Assembly: GCA_022701925.1 (NCBI GenBank)
Contig: JAKONM010000028.1
Location: 1 to 14,998, forward strand
Direction: 5' to 3'
Source of the DNA: Microbacteriaceae bacterium
GTDB taxonomy: Bacteria > Actinomycetota > Actinomycetes > Actinomycetales > Microbacteriaceae
Length of the DNA stretch: 14,998 nt
Shown here: positions 9,075 through 14,869 of the stretch, in pieces
Layout of the letters: every line of letters starts with the position of its first letter
Position numbering within the stretch: the stretch's first letter is position 1
Position numbers and translations under genes: made by a program
Notes under the pieces: model-generated
Databases searched by the model: none
The model's input: the letters and a program-made list of their open reading frames with translations, nothing else
Told to the model about the DNA's origin: nothing

Positions 9075-9089
9075 CCCGCGCTGCAGGAC

Positions 9090-9131
9090 CGCGCCCCCAT
9101 CGGTGACCGCTCCGGTCCTGGCGGGGGCGCG
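9090..9131 (+). terminator. Candidate terminator after the DUF3618 operon
   Basis: Perfect 9-bp arms CGCGCCCCC (9090-9098) and GGGGGCGCG (9123-9131) with a 24-base loop lie 15 bases after the DUF3618 stop and are followed by a short T-rich run (GTTCTT). A competing 8-bp stem, CAGGACCG (9084-9091) with CGGTCCTG (9113-9120), overlaps the same bases, so the two cannot form together. Confidence 0.6.
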
Positions 9132-9149
9132 CTGCGTTCTTGCCGGGAT

Positions 9150-9252
9150 CTCGCGGATCCGCACTTCCCTCGCGGATGCGCAGTTCCGGCTCGACACGCC
9201 GGGACCGAGACCTCCGGCGCGGCGTGTCGAGCGATCGCTGCGGATCCGCGAG
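9150..9252. repeat. Composite intergenic element: 19-bp direct repeats plus 33-bp inverted repeat
   Basis: Two tandem 19-bp units (9150-9168, 9169-9187) begin CTCGCGGAT and differ at only two positions. The second unit plus the following 14 bases (9169-9201) is inverted at 9220-9252, with 27 of 33 positions matching. The mismatches are one base at position 10 and a 5-base block in the middle (16-20). The inner arm GCTCGACACGCCG (9189-9201) and its complement (9220-9232) match perfectly over 13 bases. The loop is 18 bases. The first unit also pairs perfectly over 14 bases with 9239-9252, so two alternative hairpins are possible. It lies between a terminator and a leaderless promoter. I do not recognise it as a named element. 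Confidence 0.8.
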
Positions 9253-9277
9253 CCAGGGCGGTCGGGAGGGTCTGCCG

Positions 9278-9283
9278 TAGCGT
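9278..9283 (+). promoter_or_regulatory. -10 element (TAGCGT) of a leaderless chelatase transcript
   Basis: TAGCGT fits the actinobacterial TANNNT -10 pattern and ends 6 bases before the GTG start at 9290, the spacing expected when transcription begins at the start codon itself. There is no ribosome site before this GTG, which agrees with a leaderless mRNA. No clear -35 hexamer is visible; the repeat element ends 25 bases upstream. Confidence 0.55.
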
Positions 9284-9289
9284 GCACGG

Positions 9290-10021
9290 GTGCCCGCGCC
9301 CTCCTCGTCCGAGCCCGCGTCGCTGGCGGACTCCGCGCCGGCGCTGGTCGCGATCTCGCACGGCACCGACTCCGTACCGGGACGGCAGCTGGTCGGCGCC
9401 CTGGTCGCGGCGATCCGCGACCGTATGCCGGACACGCACGGCGGCTTCGTCGACGTGCTGCAGCCCGACGTCGAGACGGTGCTGCGCAAGCTGCCGCCCG
9501 GGCGGCCCGCGGTCGTGGTGCCGCTGCTGCTCTCCGCCGGCTACCACGTGCGGGTCGACATCGGGCGCGCCGCTCGGAAGGCCGACCGGCCCGTGGCCGT
9601 CGCCGGCGCGCTCGGCCCCGACGACGGCCTGGCGCGGCTGCTGGCGGCCCGCCTCGCGGCGGCCGGGCTGACGGACGACGACGAGGTCGTGCTGGCCGCC
9701 GCCGGATCGTCGGACCAGGCGGCGGTGGTCGACTGCCGCGAGCAGGGCCGGCGGCTGGCGGCCCTGCTCGACCGTCCGGTCGCGGTGGGCTTCCTCAGCG
9801 CCGCGCAGCCGACGCTGCGCGACGCCGTGGAGACGGCGCGCGCCACCGGGCGGCGGGTCGTCGTGGCGACCTACCTGCTGGCCCCCGGCTACTTCGAGCG
9901 GCAGGTGCGGGCGGCGGGCCCCGACGTGATGACCGCGCCGCTGCTCGACGGCGGCGCCGTGCCGCCGGAGCTGGTCGGCGCGGCGCTGGCCCGGTACGCC
10001 GCCGCCCGGCTGCCGGACTGA
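9290..10021 (+). CDS. CbiX/SirB-like sirohydrochlorin chelatase family protein
   Basis: This 243-residue, probably cytoplasmic protein has the duplicated CbiX fold. In the first half, LVAISHGTDSVPG carries His24 in place of the usual AHGS motif; QPDVETVL carries Glu62; and AVVVPLLLSAGYHVRVDI carries His86. These are the positions of the metal-binding His/Glu/His set of the family. The second half has VAVGFLSAAQPTL and VVVATYLLAPGYFERQV, the degenerate repeat without a His. Family members insert Fe2+ or Co2+ (or Ni2+) into sirohydrochlorin for siroheme or cobalamin; which metal cannot be read here. No other siroheme or sulfite/nitrite-reduction gene is in the window. The GTG start is supported by the -10 box directly before it. 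It converges on the TetR gene, with 79 bases between stops. Confidence 0.82.
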   Translation: MPAPSSSEPASLADSAPALVAISHGTDSVPGRQLVGALVAAIRDRMPDTHGGFVDVLQPDVETVLRKLPPGRPAVVVPLLLSAGYHVRVDIGRAARKADRPVAVAGALGPDDGLARLLAARLAAAGLTDDDEVVLAAAGSSDQAAVVDCREQGRRLAALLDRPVAVGFLSAAQPTLRDAVETARATGRRVVVATYLLAPGYFERQVRAAGPDVMTAPLLDGGAVPPELVGAALARYAAARLPD

Positions 10022-10075
10022 CGGCGCCCCCTCCCGCTGCCGCCGCTCCGAACCGGGTGTCCTCGCCCGCTCTCG

Positions 10076-10097
10076 GCGTCCGCGTGCAGCGGGACGC
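10076..10097. terminator. Weak candidate terminator between convergent genes
   Basis: A 6-bp stem, GCGTCC (10076-10081) with GGACGC (10092-10097), encloses 10 bases and lies between the stops of the chelatase gene and the TetR gene. A second possible pairing, CCCGCTGC (10032-10039) with GCAGCGGG (10086-10093), shares bases with it. Both are modest for such GC-rich DNA. Confidence 0.35.
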
Positions 10098-10100
10098 GGG

Positions 10101-10805
10101 TCAGCGGCGGGCGGGCTGCCCCTCCGGCGAGCGCTGCGACTGCTCCTGCGGGGTGCCCGACCGCTCGGGCGCGACGCCGAGGGCCGGCAGCACGACGCCG
10201 TCGATGATGCCGATCAGGAACTCGCGGTCCACGGGCAGGCGCTGCATCAGCGAGCGGTAGGCCGTCATGGATGGCCCGATGTGCGAGATCGTGTCGAGGT
10301 CGGCGTCGGCGCGAACCTCGCCGCGGTCGACGGCGCGCTGCATCAGGATGCGGTTCAGCCGCGCCCGCGGCTCGGTGATGGCGGCGTTCACGGCCTCGGC
10401 GAGATGCGGGTCGCGGGCGATCATCGAGACCAGACCGCCCATCACCTGCATCTTGCGGGCGCTGTCCTCCAGCGAGTGCGGGCGGATCAGGGCGACCAGG
10501 TCGCCGCGCAGCGTGCCGGTGTCGGGCAGGTCGTCCGGGGAGGAGTGGGCGGCCTTCATGCAGGCGACCGCGTCGATCACCAGCTCGGCCTTGGACGGCC
10601 AGCGCCGGTACAGGGTGGCCTTGCCCGCCTTCGCGCGCGTCGCGACCATGTCGACGGTCATGCCGTCGTAGCCGCACTCCGCCAGCACCTCCAGGGCCGC
10701 GTCGAGGATCTCGGGGTCGCGGCTGTGGTCGCGCTTGCGGCCCAGCCGCACGTGCCCGTCGTCGATCGCGCCGACGACGTCGTCGGCGAGCTCCTGCTGC
10801 GTCAT
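10101..10805 (-). CDS. TetR-family transcriptional repressor
   Basis: This 234-residue protein has the TetR N-terminal helix-turn-helix: ILDAALEVLAECGYDGMTVDMVATRAKAGK-type sequence over residues 33-62, followed by ATLYRRWPSKAELV (63-76). The rest is the variable helical ligand-binding and dimerisation domain, ending in a Gln/Ser/Arg-rich tail. I chose the ATG at 10805 because AGGAGG lies 10 bases upstream and the family's usual N-terminal length begins here; the frame stays open further upstream without recognisable sequence. It is transcribed divergently from a DHA2 exporter gene 103 bases away. By the standard arrangement it represses that exporter until a toxic ligand binds, probably through the GGAAC-N6-GTTCC palindrome. 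Its own -10 lies about 32 bases before the start, near a second GGAAC site, suggesting autoregulation. Confidence 0.92.
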   Translation of the reverse strand: MTQQELADDVVGAIDDGHVRLGRKRDHSRDPEILDAALEVLAECGYDGMTVDMVATRAKAGKATLYRRWPSKAELVIDAVACMKAAHSSPDDLPDTGTLRGDLVALIRPHSLEDSARKMQVMGGLVSMIARDPHLAEAVNAAITEPRARLNRILMQRAVDRGEVRADADLDTISHIGPSMTAYRSLMQRLPVDREFLIGIIDGVVLPALGVAPERSGTPQEQSQRSPEGQPARR

Positions 10806-10836
10806 CGCGGCGGTCCCTCCTGCGGTTCGGACCTCG

Positions 10837-10842
10837 ATCATA
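10837..10842 (-). promoter_or_regulatory. -10 element (TATGAT) of the tetR-type gene
   Basis: Read on the minus strand the hexamer is TATGAT, one base off the TATAAT consensus and conspicuous in GC-rich DNA. It would start transcription about 25 bases before the ATG, leaving room for the AGGAGG ribosome site. The -35 region would overlap the GTTC/GAAC site at 10855-10864. Confidence 0.6.
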
Positions 10843-10854
10843 CGACACGCGGAC

Positions 10855-10892
10855 GTTCTGGAACTCATGCTTTCCGGAACCGATCCGTTCCG
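10855..10892. promoter_or_regulatory. TetR operator region between tetR and the DHA2 exporter
   Basis: The main site is CGGAAC (10875-10880), 6 spacer bases, then GTTCCG (10887-10892), a perfect 6-bp-arm palindrome. It sits directly before the exporter's -10 (TATATG at 10893 or TATGGT at 10895), between -10 and -35, where bound repressor would block RNA polymerase. A second inverted site, GTTC-TG-GAAC (10855-10864), and an overlapping TTCCGGAA (10872-10879) share the GGAAC/GTTCC half-site. The second site overlaps the -35 region of the repressor gene. Confidence 0.65.
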
Positions 10893-10900
10893 TATATGGT
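10893..10900 (+). promoter_or_regulatory. -10 region (TATATGGT) of the DHA2 exporter gene
   Basis: TATATGGT contains two overlapping -10 candidates (TATATG and TATGGT). It ends 8 bases before the ATG at 10909, so the transcript is leaderless or nearly so. No ribosome site precedes the ATG, consistent with this. Confidence 0.6.
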
Positions 10901-10908
10901 CGTGCCCC

Positions 10909-12432
10909 ATGACCTCCCTCTCCCCCTCGTCCGCCGTCGCGGCGGACGCACCGCACTCGTCGCGGCGCTGGTGGACCCTCGCCGTCGTCGCCCTCGCGCA
11001 GCTGATGGTCGTGCTCGACGCGACCGTCGTGAACATCGCGCTGCCCTCCGCCCAGGCCGACCTGGGCTTCTCGAACGCCGACCGCCAGTGGGTCGTCACC
11101 GCCTACTCGCTGGCCTTCGGCAGCCTGCTGCTGCTCGGCGGGCGCCTCGGCGACCTGGTCGGCCGCAAGCGGATGTTCCTGATCGGCCTGGTCGGCTTCG
11201 CCGTCGCCTCCGCCCTGGGCGGCGCGGCGCAGTCGTTCGGCCTGCTCGTGGCCGCCCGCGCCCTGCAGGGCGTGTTCGGCGCGATGCTGGCGCCCACCGC
11301 GCTGGCGGTGCTGACCACCACGTTCACGATCCCGAAGGAGCGCGCCCGCGCGTTCGGCGTCTTCGGCGCGCTGGCCGGCGCCGGCGGCGCGGTCGGCCTG
11401 CTGCTGGGCGGCGTGCTGACCCAGAACTTCGACTGGCGCTGGAACCTCTACATCAACGACGTGATCGCGGTCGTCGCGTTCGTCGGCGCGATCTTCCTGG
11501 TGCCGACGCTCACCCGCGTCGGCCCGCGCCCGAAGCTCGACGTGCCGGGCACGGTGCTGGTCTCCGCGGCGCTGTTCGGCCTGGTCTTCGGCTTCTCCAA
11601 CGCGGAGTCGGACGGCTGGGACTCCCCCGCCACCTGGGGCTTCCTGGCCGGCGCCGCCGTGCTGCTCGTCGTGTTCGTGCTCTGGCAGCGCCGCGCCGCC
11701 CACCCGCTGCTGCCGCTGGCGATCCTGCGCGACCGCAACCGCGCCGCCGCCTACTCCTCGGTGATGATCGCGGCGGTCGGCATGTTCGGGGTGTTCCTGT
11801 TCGTGACCTACTACGTGCAGACCACGCTCGGCTACTCGCCGATCCAGACCGGCCTCGCGTTCCTGCCGATGATCGCGATGCTGGTGCTGGCCGCGCAGCT
11901 GGGCACGAACCTGTTCGTGCCGCGCTTCGGGCCGAAGGTGCTGGTGCCGATCGGCATGGTGCTGGCCGCCTCCGGGATGGTGCTGCTGACCCGCCTCGGC
12001 GTCGACAGCGCCTACGCCCCCGACCTGGTCGTGCCGCTGATGATGATCGGCGCCGCGATGGGCACGATCATGCCCGCCTCCATGCAGACCGCGACCCTGG
12101 GCGTCGACCGCCGGTACGCCGGCGTCGCCGGGGCGCTGGTGAACACCAGCCAGCAGGTCGGCGGGTCCATCGGCACCGCCCTGCTGAACACGCTGGCCGC
12201 CACCGCGGTGACCGACTACCTGGTCGGCCGCGACGCGGTCACCGCGCAGGTCGCGGCCGAGGCGGCGGTGCGGGGCTACGCCACGGCCTACTGGTGGGGC
12301 GCAGGGTTCTTCGCCGGCGGCGCCGTGCTGGCGGCGATCGTCTTCCGGCGCCGCGGCCAGGGCCTGGCGCTGCACACGGCGCACCCGGCGCCGGAGGCCG
12401 CCCGCGAGGTGCCGGAGCCCGTGGGGGTCTGA
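10909..12432 (+). CDS. DHA2-family (14-TM) MFS multidrug exporter
   Basis: This 507-residue protein is a proton-driven drug exporter of the EmrB/QacA type. The first helix ends in VVLDATVVNIALPSA, the D1 motif of this family, and GGRLGDLVGRKRMFL is motif A in the loop between helices 2 and 3. ALQGVFGAMLAPTALAVL and GAGGAVGLLLGGVL (the motif C position) follow, and hydrophobic segments continue to about residue 480, ending in a charged Pro/Glu tail. The length fits 14 transmembrane helices. The ATG at 10909 is chosen because the membrane domain begins soon after and a -10 box lies 8 bases upstream; the frame is open for 58 further codons through the divergent promoter, which cannot be coding. 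Expression is probably controlled by the divergent TetR protein. Substrates are unknown. A hairpin lies 27 bases after the stop. Confidence 0.92.
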   Translation: MTSLSPSSAVAADAPHSSRRWWTLAVVALAQLMVVLDATVVNIALPSAQADLGFSNADRQWVVTAYSLAFGSLLLLGGRLGDLVGRKRMFLIGLVGFAVASALGGAAQSFGLLVAARALQGVFGAMLAPTALAVLTTTFTIPKERARAFGVFGALAGAGGAVGLLLGGVLTQNFDWRWNLYINDVIAVVAFVGAIFLVPTLTRVGPRPKLDVPGTVLVSAALFGLVFGFSNAESDGWDSPATWGFLAGAAVLLVVFVLWQRRAAHPLLPLAILRDRNRAAAYSSVMIAAVGMFGVFLFVTYYVQTTLGYSPIQTGLAFLPMIAMLVLAAQLGTNLFVPRFGPKVLVPIGMVLAASGMVLLTRLGVDSAYAPDLVVPLMMIGAAMGTIMPASMQTATLGVDRRYAGVAGALVNTSQQVGGSIGTALLNTLAATAVTDYLVGRDAVTAQVAAEAAVRGYATAYWWGAGFFAGGAVLAAIVFRRRGQGLALHTAHPAPEAAREVPEPVGV

Positions 12433-12459
12433 TCTCCCGGCACGACCCGGTCGCCGCCT

Positions 12460-12492
12460 CGGGCGCGGACCTCCCCTCGGAGTCCGCACCCG
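12460..12492 (+). terminator. Terminator hairpin after the DHA2 exporter gene
   Basis: Arms 12460-12470 (CGGGCGCGGAC) and 12482-12492 (GTCCGCACCCG) pair at 10 of 11 positions around an 11-base loop, starting 27 bases after the stop. There is no T tract, as usual in this genome's other candidates. Confidence 0.55.
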
Positions 12493-12529
12493 CGGCGGCG
12501 GTCTCGTGCGCGGCGGGTCCGGGCGGGTA

Positions 12530-12624
12530 GGACGGTGCCTTCGAGCAGGTCCCGTCGGTTCGAGCAGGCGTTCCGGGCGCATCCGGCTGCTCGAAGCGAC
12601 GCGGACTGCTGGAAGCGACGCGCC
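12530..12624. repeat. Four-copy 19-bp direct/inverted repeat element
   Basis: The 95 bases divide into five exact 19-base blocks. Blocks 1 and 2 (12530-12548, 12549-12567) end in TTCGAGCAG. Block 3 (12568-12586) is a spacer. Blocks 4 and 5 (12587-12605, 12606-12624) are the same unit inverted, beginning CTGCTCGAA and CTGCTGGAA. Read in a common orientation the units share a TTCGAGCAG core (one base changed in block 5). Three of them share CGTCG shortly before it, and block 1 has the related CGGTG there. Identity by my count: blocks 4 and 5, 16/19; blocks 2 and 4, 15/19. It could be an array of regulator sites or a two-segment hairpin. I do not recognise it. Confidence 0.8.
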
Positions 12625-12666
12625 CGGTGGAGCCAGGAGGGGTGGGCCCGCTGAATGGAGGAACCC

Positions 12667-12813
12667 GTGCGTTCCGCAGGAAGCGAGGGCCCGCTCGTTC
12701 CCGGGACGCGCAGGATCCTGCAGCGGGCTGGAGGGGCCGGTGCCAGGGGGCCTGCGGGCGGGACGCGGCACGCTGGGCGCATGCAGCGTCCCGCGAGACC
12801 GGGTCGACCGTGA
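12667..12813 (+). other. Possible 48-codon leader ORF coupled to the GGT-like gene
   Basis: A GTG at 12667 is preceded 5 bases upstream by GGAGG (12657-12661), the best ribosome site in this region. The frame runs 48 codons to a TGA at 12811-12813 that overlaps the GTG start of the GGT-like gene (GTGA). An in-frame ATG at 12781 would give a 10-codon version. Against a real protein: it uses AGG, AGA, GGA and GCT codons unlike the neighbouring genes, and the peptide is Gly/Arg/Pro-rich without a recognisable domain. It may act only as a translated leader. Confidence 0.3.
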
Positions 12814-14633
12814 CCTTCACGCCGCCGCCCGCCTTCACCACCCGGCCAGACCTGGCAGGCACCTTCGGGATGACCGCCTCCACGCACTGGCTGGCGACCG
12901 CCGCCGCGCAGGCGGTGCTGGAGCGGGGCGGCAACGCCTTCGACGCCGTGGTCGCCGGCGGCTTCGTGCTGCACGTCGTCGAGCCGCACCTGAACGGGCC
13001 GGGCGGCGACCTGGTGGGTCTGTTCGCCACCGCGGAGGCGCCGGGCGAGCCCGTCGTGCTGATGGGGCAGGGTCCGGCGCCCGCGGGCGCGACCCCGGAG
13101 CACTTCCGGCAGCAGGGCCTGGACCTGGTGCCGGGCGCCGGCGCGCTGGCGGCCGCCGTGCCGGGCGCCGTCGACGCCTGGCTGCTGCTGCTCGAGGCCC
13201 GCGGCACGTGGGAGGCGGCCGACGTGCTCGCCTACGCGATCGGCTACGCCCGCGACGGGCACCCGCTGTCCGCCGGCGCCGCGCGCGCGATCGCCGCGGT
13301 CGCGGGGCTCTTCCGCGACCACTGGCCCGCCTCCGCCGCCCGCTGGCTGCACGCGGACGGCACGCCGCCCCGTGCCGGCGAGTCGGTGACGAACCCGGCC
13401 TGGGCGGCGGTGCTCGAACGCCTGGTCGCAGCAGGGGCGGACGCCCCGACGCGGGAGGCCCGCATCCGGGCGGCGCGGGAGGAGTGGGCGACCGGCTTCG
13501 TCGCGCACAAGGTCGAGCTGGCGGCGGCGCAGCCGCACCGGCACGCCTCCGGCACCGACCACGCGGGCGTCATCCGTGCCGCGGACCTGGCCGCGTTCCG
13601 CGCCGGCTTCGAGCCCGCAGTCACGACGACCTTCCGCGGCACGGTCGTGGCGAAGGCGGGGCCGTGGAGCCAGGGCCCCGCGCTGCTGATGGCGCTGCGG
13701 ATCCTGGAGCCGATGGACGACGCGCTGCTCGACCCCTCCACCGCGGACGGCGTCCACGTGATCGCCGAGACGCTGAAGCTGGTGCTCGCGGACCGCGAGG
13801 CGCACCTCGGCGACGACGCGGTGCCGCTGGAGCACCTGCTGTCCGCGGCGTACGCGGCCGAGCGCCGGGCGCTGATCGGGCCGGGGGCCTCCCACGAGCT
13901 GCGGCCGGGCGGGGTCGGCGGCGGCGCGATGCCGCCGCTGCGCACCCGGTACCGGGTCTCCGCCGGGACCGCGGCCGGCACCGGCGAGCCGACCCTCGCG
14001 ACGCCGCGCGACCCGGAGGCGGTGACGCCGCCCGACGGCGCGGTGCGCGGCGACACCTGCCACATCGACGCGGTGGACCGCTGGGGCAACGTGGTGGCGG
14101 TGACGCCGTCGGGCGGCTGGCTGCAGTCGTCGCCCGAGATCCCCTCGCTGGGCTTCTGCCTGGGCACCCGGCTGCAGACGACCTGGCTGGAGCCCGGCAC
14201 CGCCTCAGAGCTGCGGCCGGGACGCCGCCCGCGCACCACGCTGACCCCGACGCTGCTGCTGCGGGACGGGCGGGCCGTCAGCGGCCTCGGCACCCCCGGC
14301 GGCGACCAGCAGGATCAATGGCAGCTGCTCTTCCTGCTGCGCACCCTGGTCGGCGGGTGGACGCCGCAGCAGGCGGTCGACGCGCCCGCCTGGCACACGA
14401 CCTCGTTCCCCGAGTCGTTCTGGCCGCGCACCTGGAACCCCGGCGGGCTCACCGTGGAGGACCGGCTCGGCGAGGACGTGATCGCGGACCTGGCGGCGCG
14501 CGGGCACCGCATCCGCCGAGCGGGCGACTGGAGCCTCGGGCGGCTCTGCGCCGTCACCCTCGACCCGGCGACCGGTGCGGTGGGGGCCGCGGCGAACCCG
14601 CGCGGCGGGTTGGGCTACGCCGCGGGGCGCTGA
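12810..14633 (+). CDS. Gamma-glutamyltransferase-family Ntn-hydrolase, divergent
   Basis: This 607-residue enzyme belongs to the self-cleaving GGT family. The N-terminal half has GMTASTHWLATAAAQAVLERGGNAFDA-type sequence and HLNGPGGD. The processing site and nucleophile are in GDTCHIDAVDRWGNVV, with Thr416 followed by Cys-His where classical GGTs have Thr-Thr-His. The small subunit has RRPRTTLTPTLLLRDG and GTPGGDQQDQW. The Arg-containing substrate motif (RE.AP) of classical GGTs is replaced by MGQGPAPAG (about residue 85), and PRTT replaces PLSS, so activity on ordinary glutathione is doubtful; another amide or acyl substrate is likely. I see no signal peptide, so it is probably cytoplasmic. 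The GTG at 12810 is chosen because homologous sequence begins just after it. The frame is open to 12627, but that part is Arg/Gly-rich and unlike the family. The true start is uncertain. Confidence 0.85.
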   Translation: MTFTPPPAFTTRPDLAGTFGMTASTHWLATAAAQAVLERGGNAFDAVVAGGFVLHVVEPHLNGPGGDLVGLFATAEAPGEPVVLMGQGPAPAGATPEHFRQQGLDLVPGAGALAAAVPGAVDAWLLLLEARGTWEAADVLAYAIGYARDGHPLSAGAARAIAAVAGLFRDHWPASAARWLHADGTPPRAGESVTNPAWAAVLERLVAAGADAPTREARIRAAREEWATGFVAHKVELAAAQPHRHASGTDHAGVIRAADLAAFRAGFEPAVTTTFRGTVVAKAGPWSQGPALLMALRILEPMDDALLDPSTADGVHVIAETLKLVLADREAHLGDDAVPLEHLLSAAYAAERRALIGPGASHELRPGGVGGGAMPPLRTRYRVSAGTAAGTGEPTLATPRDPEAVTPPDGAVRGDTCHIDAVDRWGNVVAVTPSGGWLQSSPEIPSLGFCLGTRLQTTWLEPGTASELRPGRRPRTTLTPTLLLRDGRAVSGLGTPGGDQQDQWQLLFLLRTLVGGWTPQQAVDAPAWHTTSFPESFWPRTWNPGGLTVEDRLGEDVIADLAARGHRIRRAGDWSLGRLCAVTLDPATGAVGAAANPRGGLGYAAGR

Positions 14634-14686
14634 GCACGGCCAACCGTCCGAGTGGCGGCAGTCGAGCCGCGCAGCGGGCCCGGCGG

Positions 14687-14869
14687 TCAGGCGTGGAGCG
14701 AGGACCCCGGCGCGGCCAGGTGCGACTCGGCGACGTCGTGCAGGCCGACCGCCGAGGCGCCGATCACCAGCAGCAGACCCGCGGCGGCGATCGCGCCGCG
14801 ACGCAGGCGGCCGATCGCGGACGACGGGGCGGGTGGGACGGGCGGGACGGCTCCCCTGCTGGTGCGCAT
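14687..14869 (-). CDS. Small single-pass membrane protein, hypothetical
   Basis: This 60-residue protein has a Pro-rich N-terminus (VPPVPPAP), a basic RLRR, one hydrophobic helix (GAIAAAGLLLVIGASAVGL, 25-43) and a short polar tail. The basic residues before the helix predict N-in topology, or it could be an uncleaved signal anchor. GAGG lies 8 bases before the ATG at 14869, supporting the start. It converges on the GGT-like gene, with 53 bases between stops. I recognise no family; the ribosome site, coherent topology and placement are the only support, so it could still be spurious. Confidence 0.5.
   Translation of the reverse strand: MRTSRGAVPPVPPAPSSAIGRLRRGAIAAAGLLLVIGASAVGLHDVAESHLAAPGSSLHA

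Larger units (their letters stand above)
12433..12809. other. Non-coding region between exporter and GGT-like genes
   Basis: This 377-base stretch holds, in order, a terminator-like hairpin (12460-12492), a four-copy 19-bp repeat element (12530-12624), a possible 48-codon leader ORF (12667-12813) and a 12-bp palindrome GCAGGATCCTGC (12710-12721). The sequence GGGCCCGCT also occurs twice as a direct repeat within it (near 12643 and 12687). I see no clear -10 box for the downstream gene. Confidence 0.6.

Noticed and set aside
10735..10908. N-terminal extension of the MFS exporter
   Set aside because: It would be antisense to the TetR start and would run through the divergent promoter and operator.
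12530..12624. Mini CRISPR array
   Set aside because: There are only four short units in two orientations with no unique spacers between adjacent copies, and no cas genes.
9889..12771. Long minus-strand frame (960 codons) across chelatase, TetR and MFS genes
   Set aside because: It crosses three real genes on both strands and two promoters, and yields low-complexity His/Gln/Gly/Arg protein. It is a composition artefact.
12627..12809. N-terminal extension of the GGT-like protein from the ATG at 12627
   Set aside because: The 61 extra residues are Arg/Gly-rich, resemble no signal peptide or GGT sequence, and use codons unlike the rest of the gene.
12288..14063. Long minus-strand frame (591 codons) opposite the GGT-like gene
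   Set aside because: It is Arg/Gly-rich, without motifs, and antisense to a gene with recognisable catalytic motifs.
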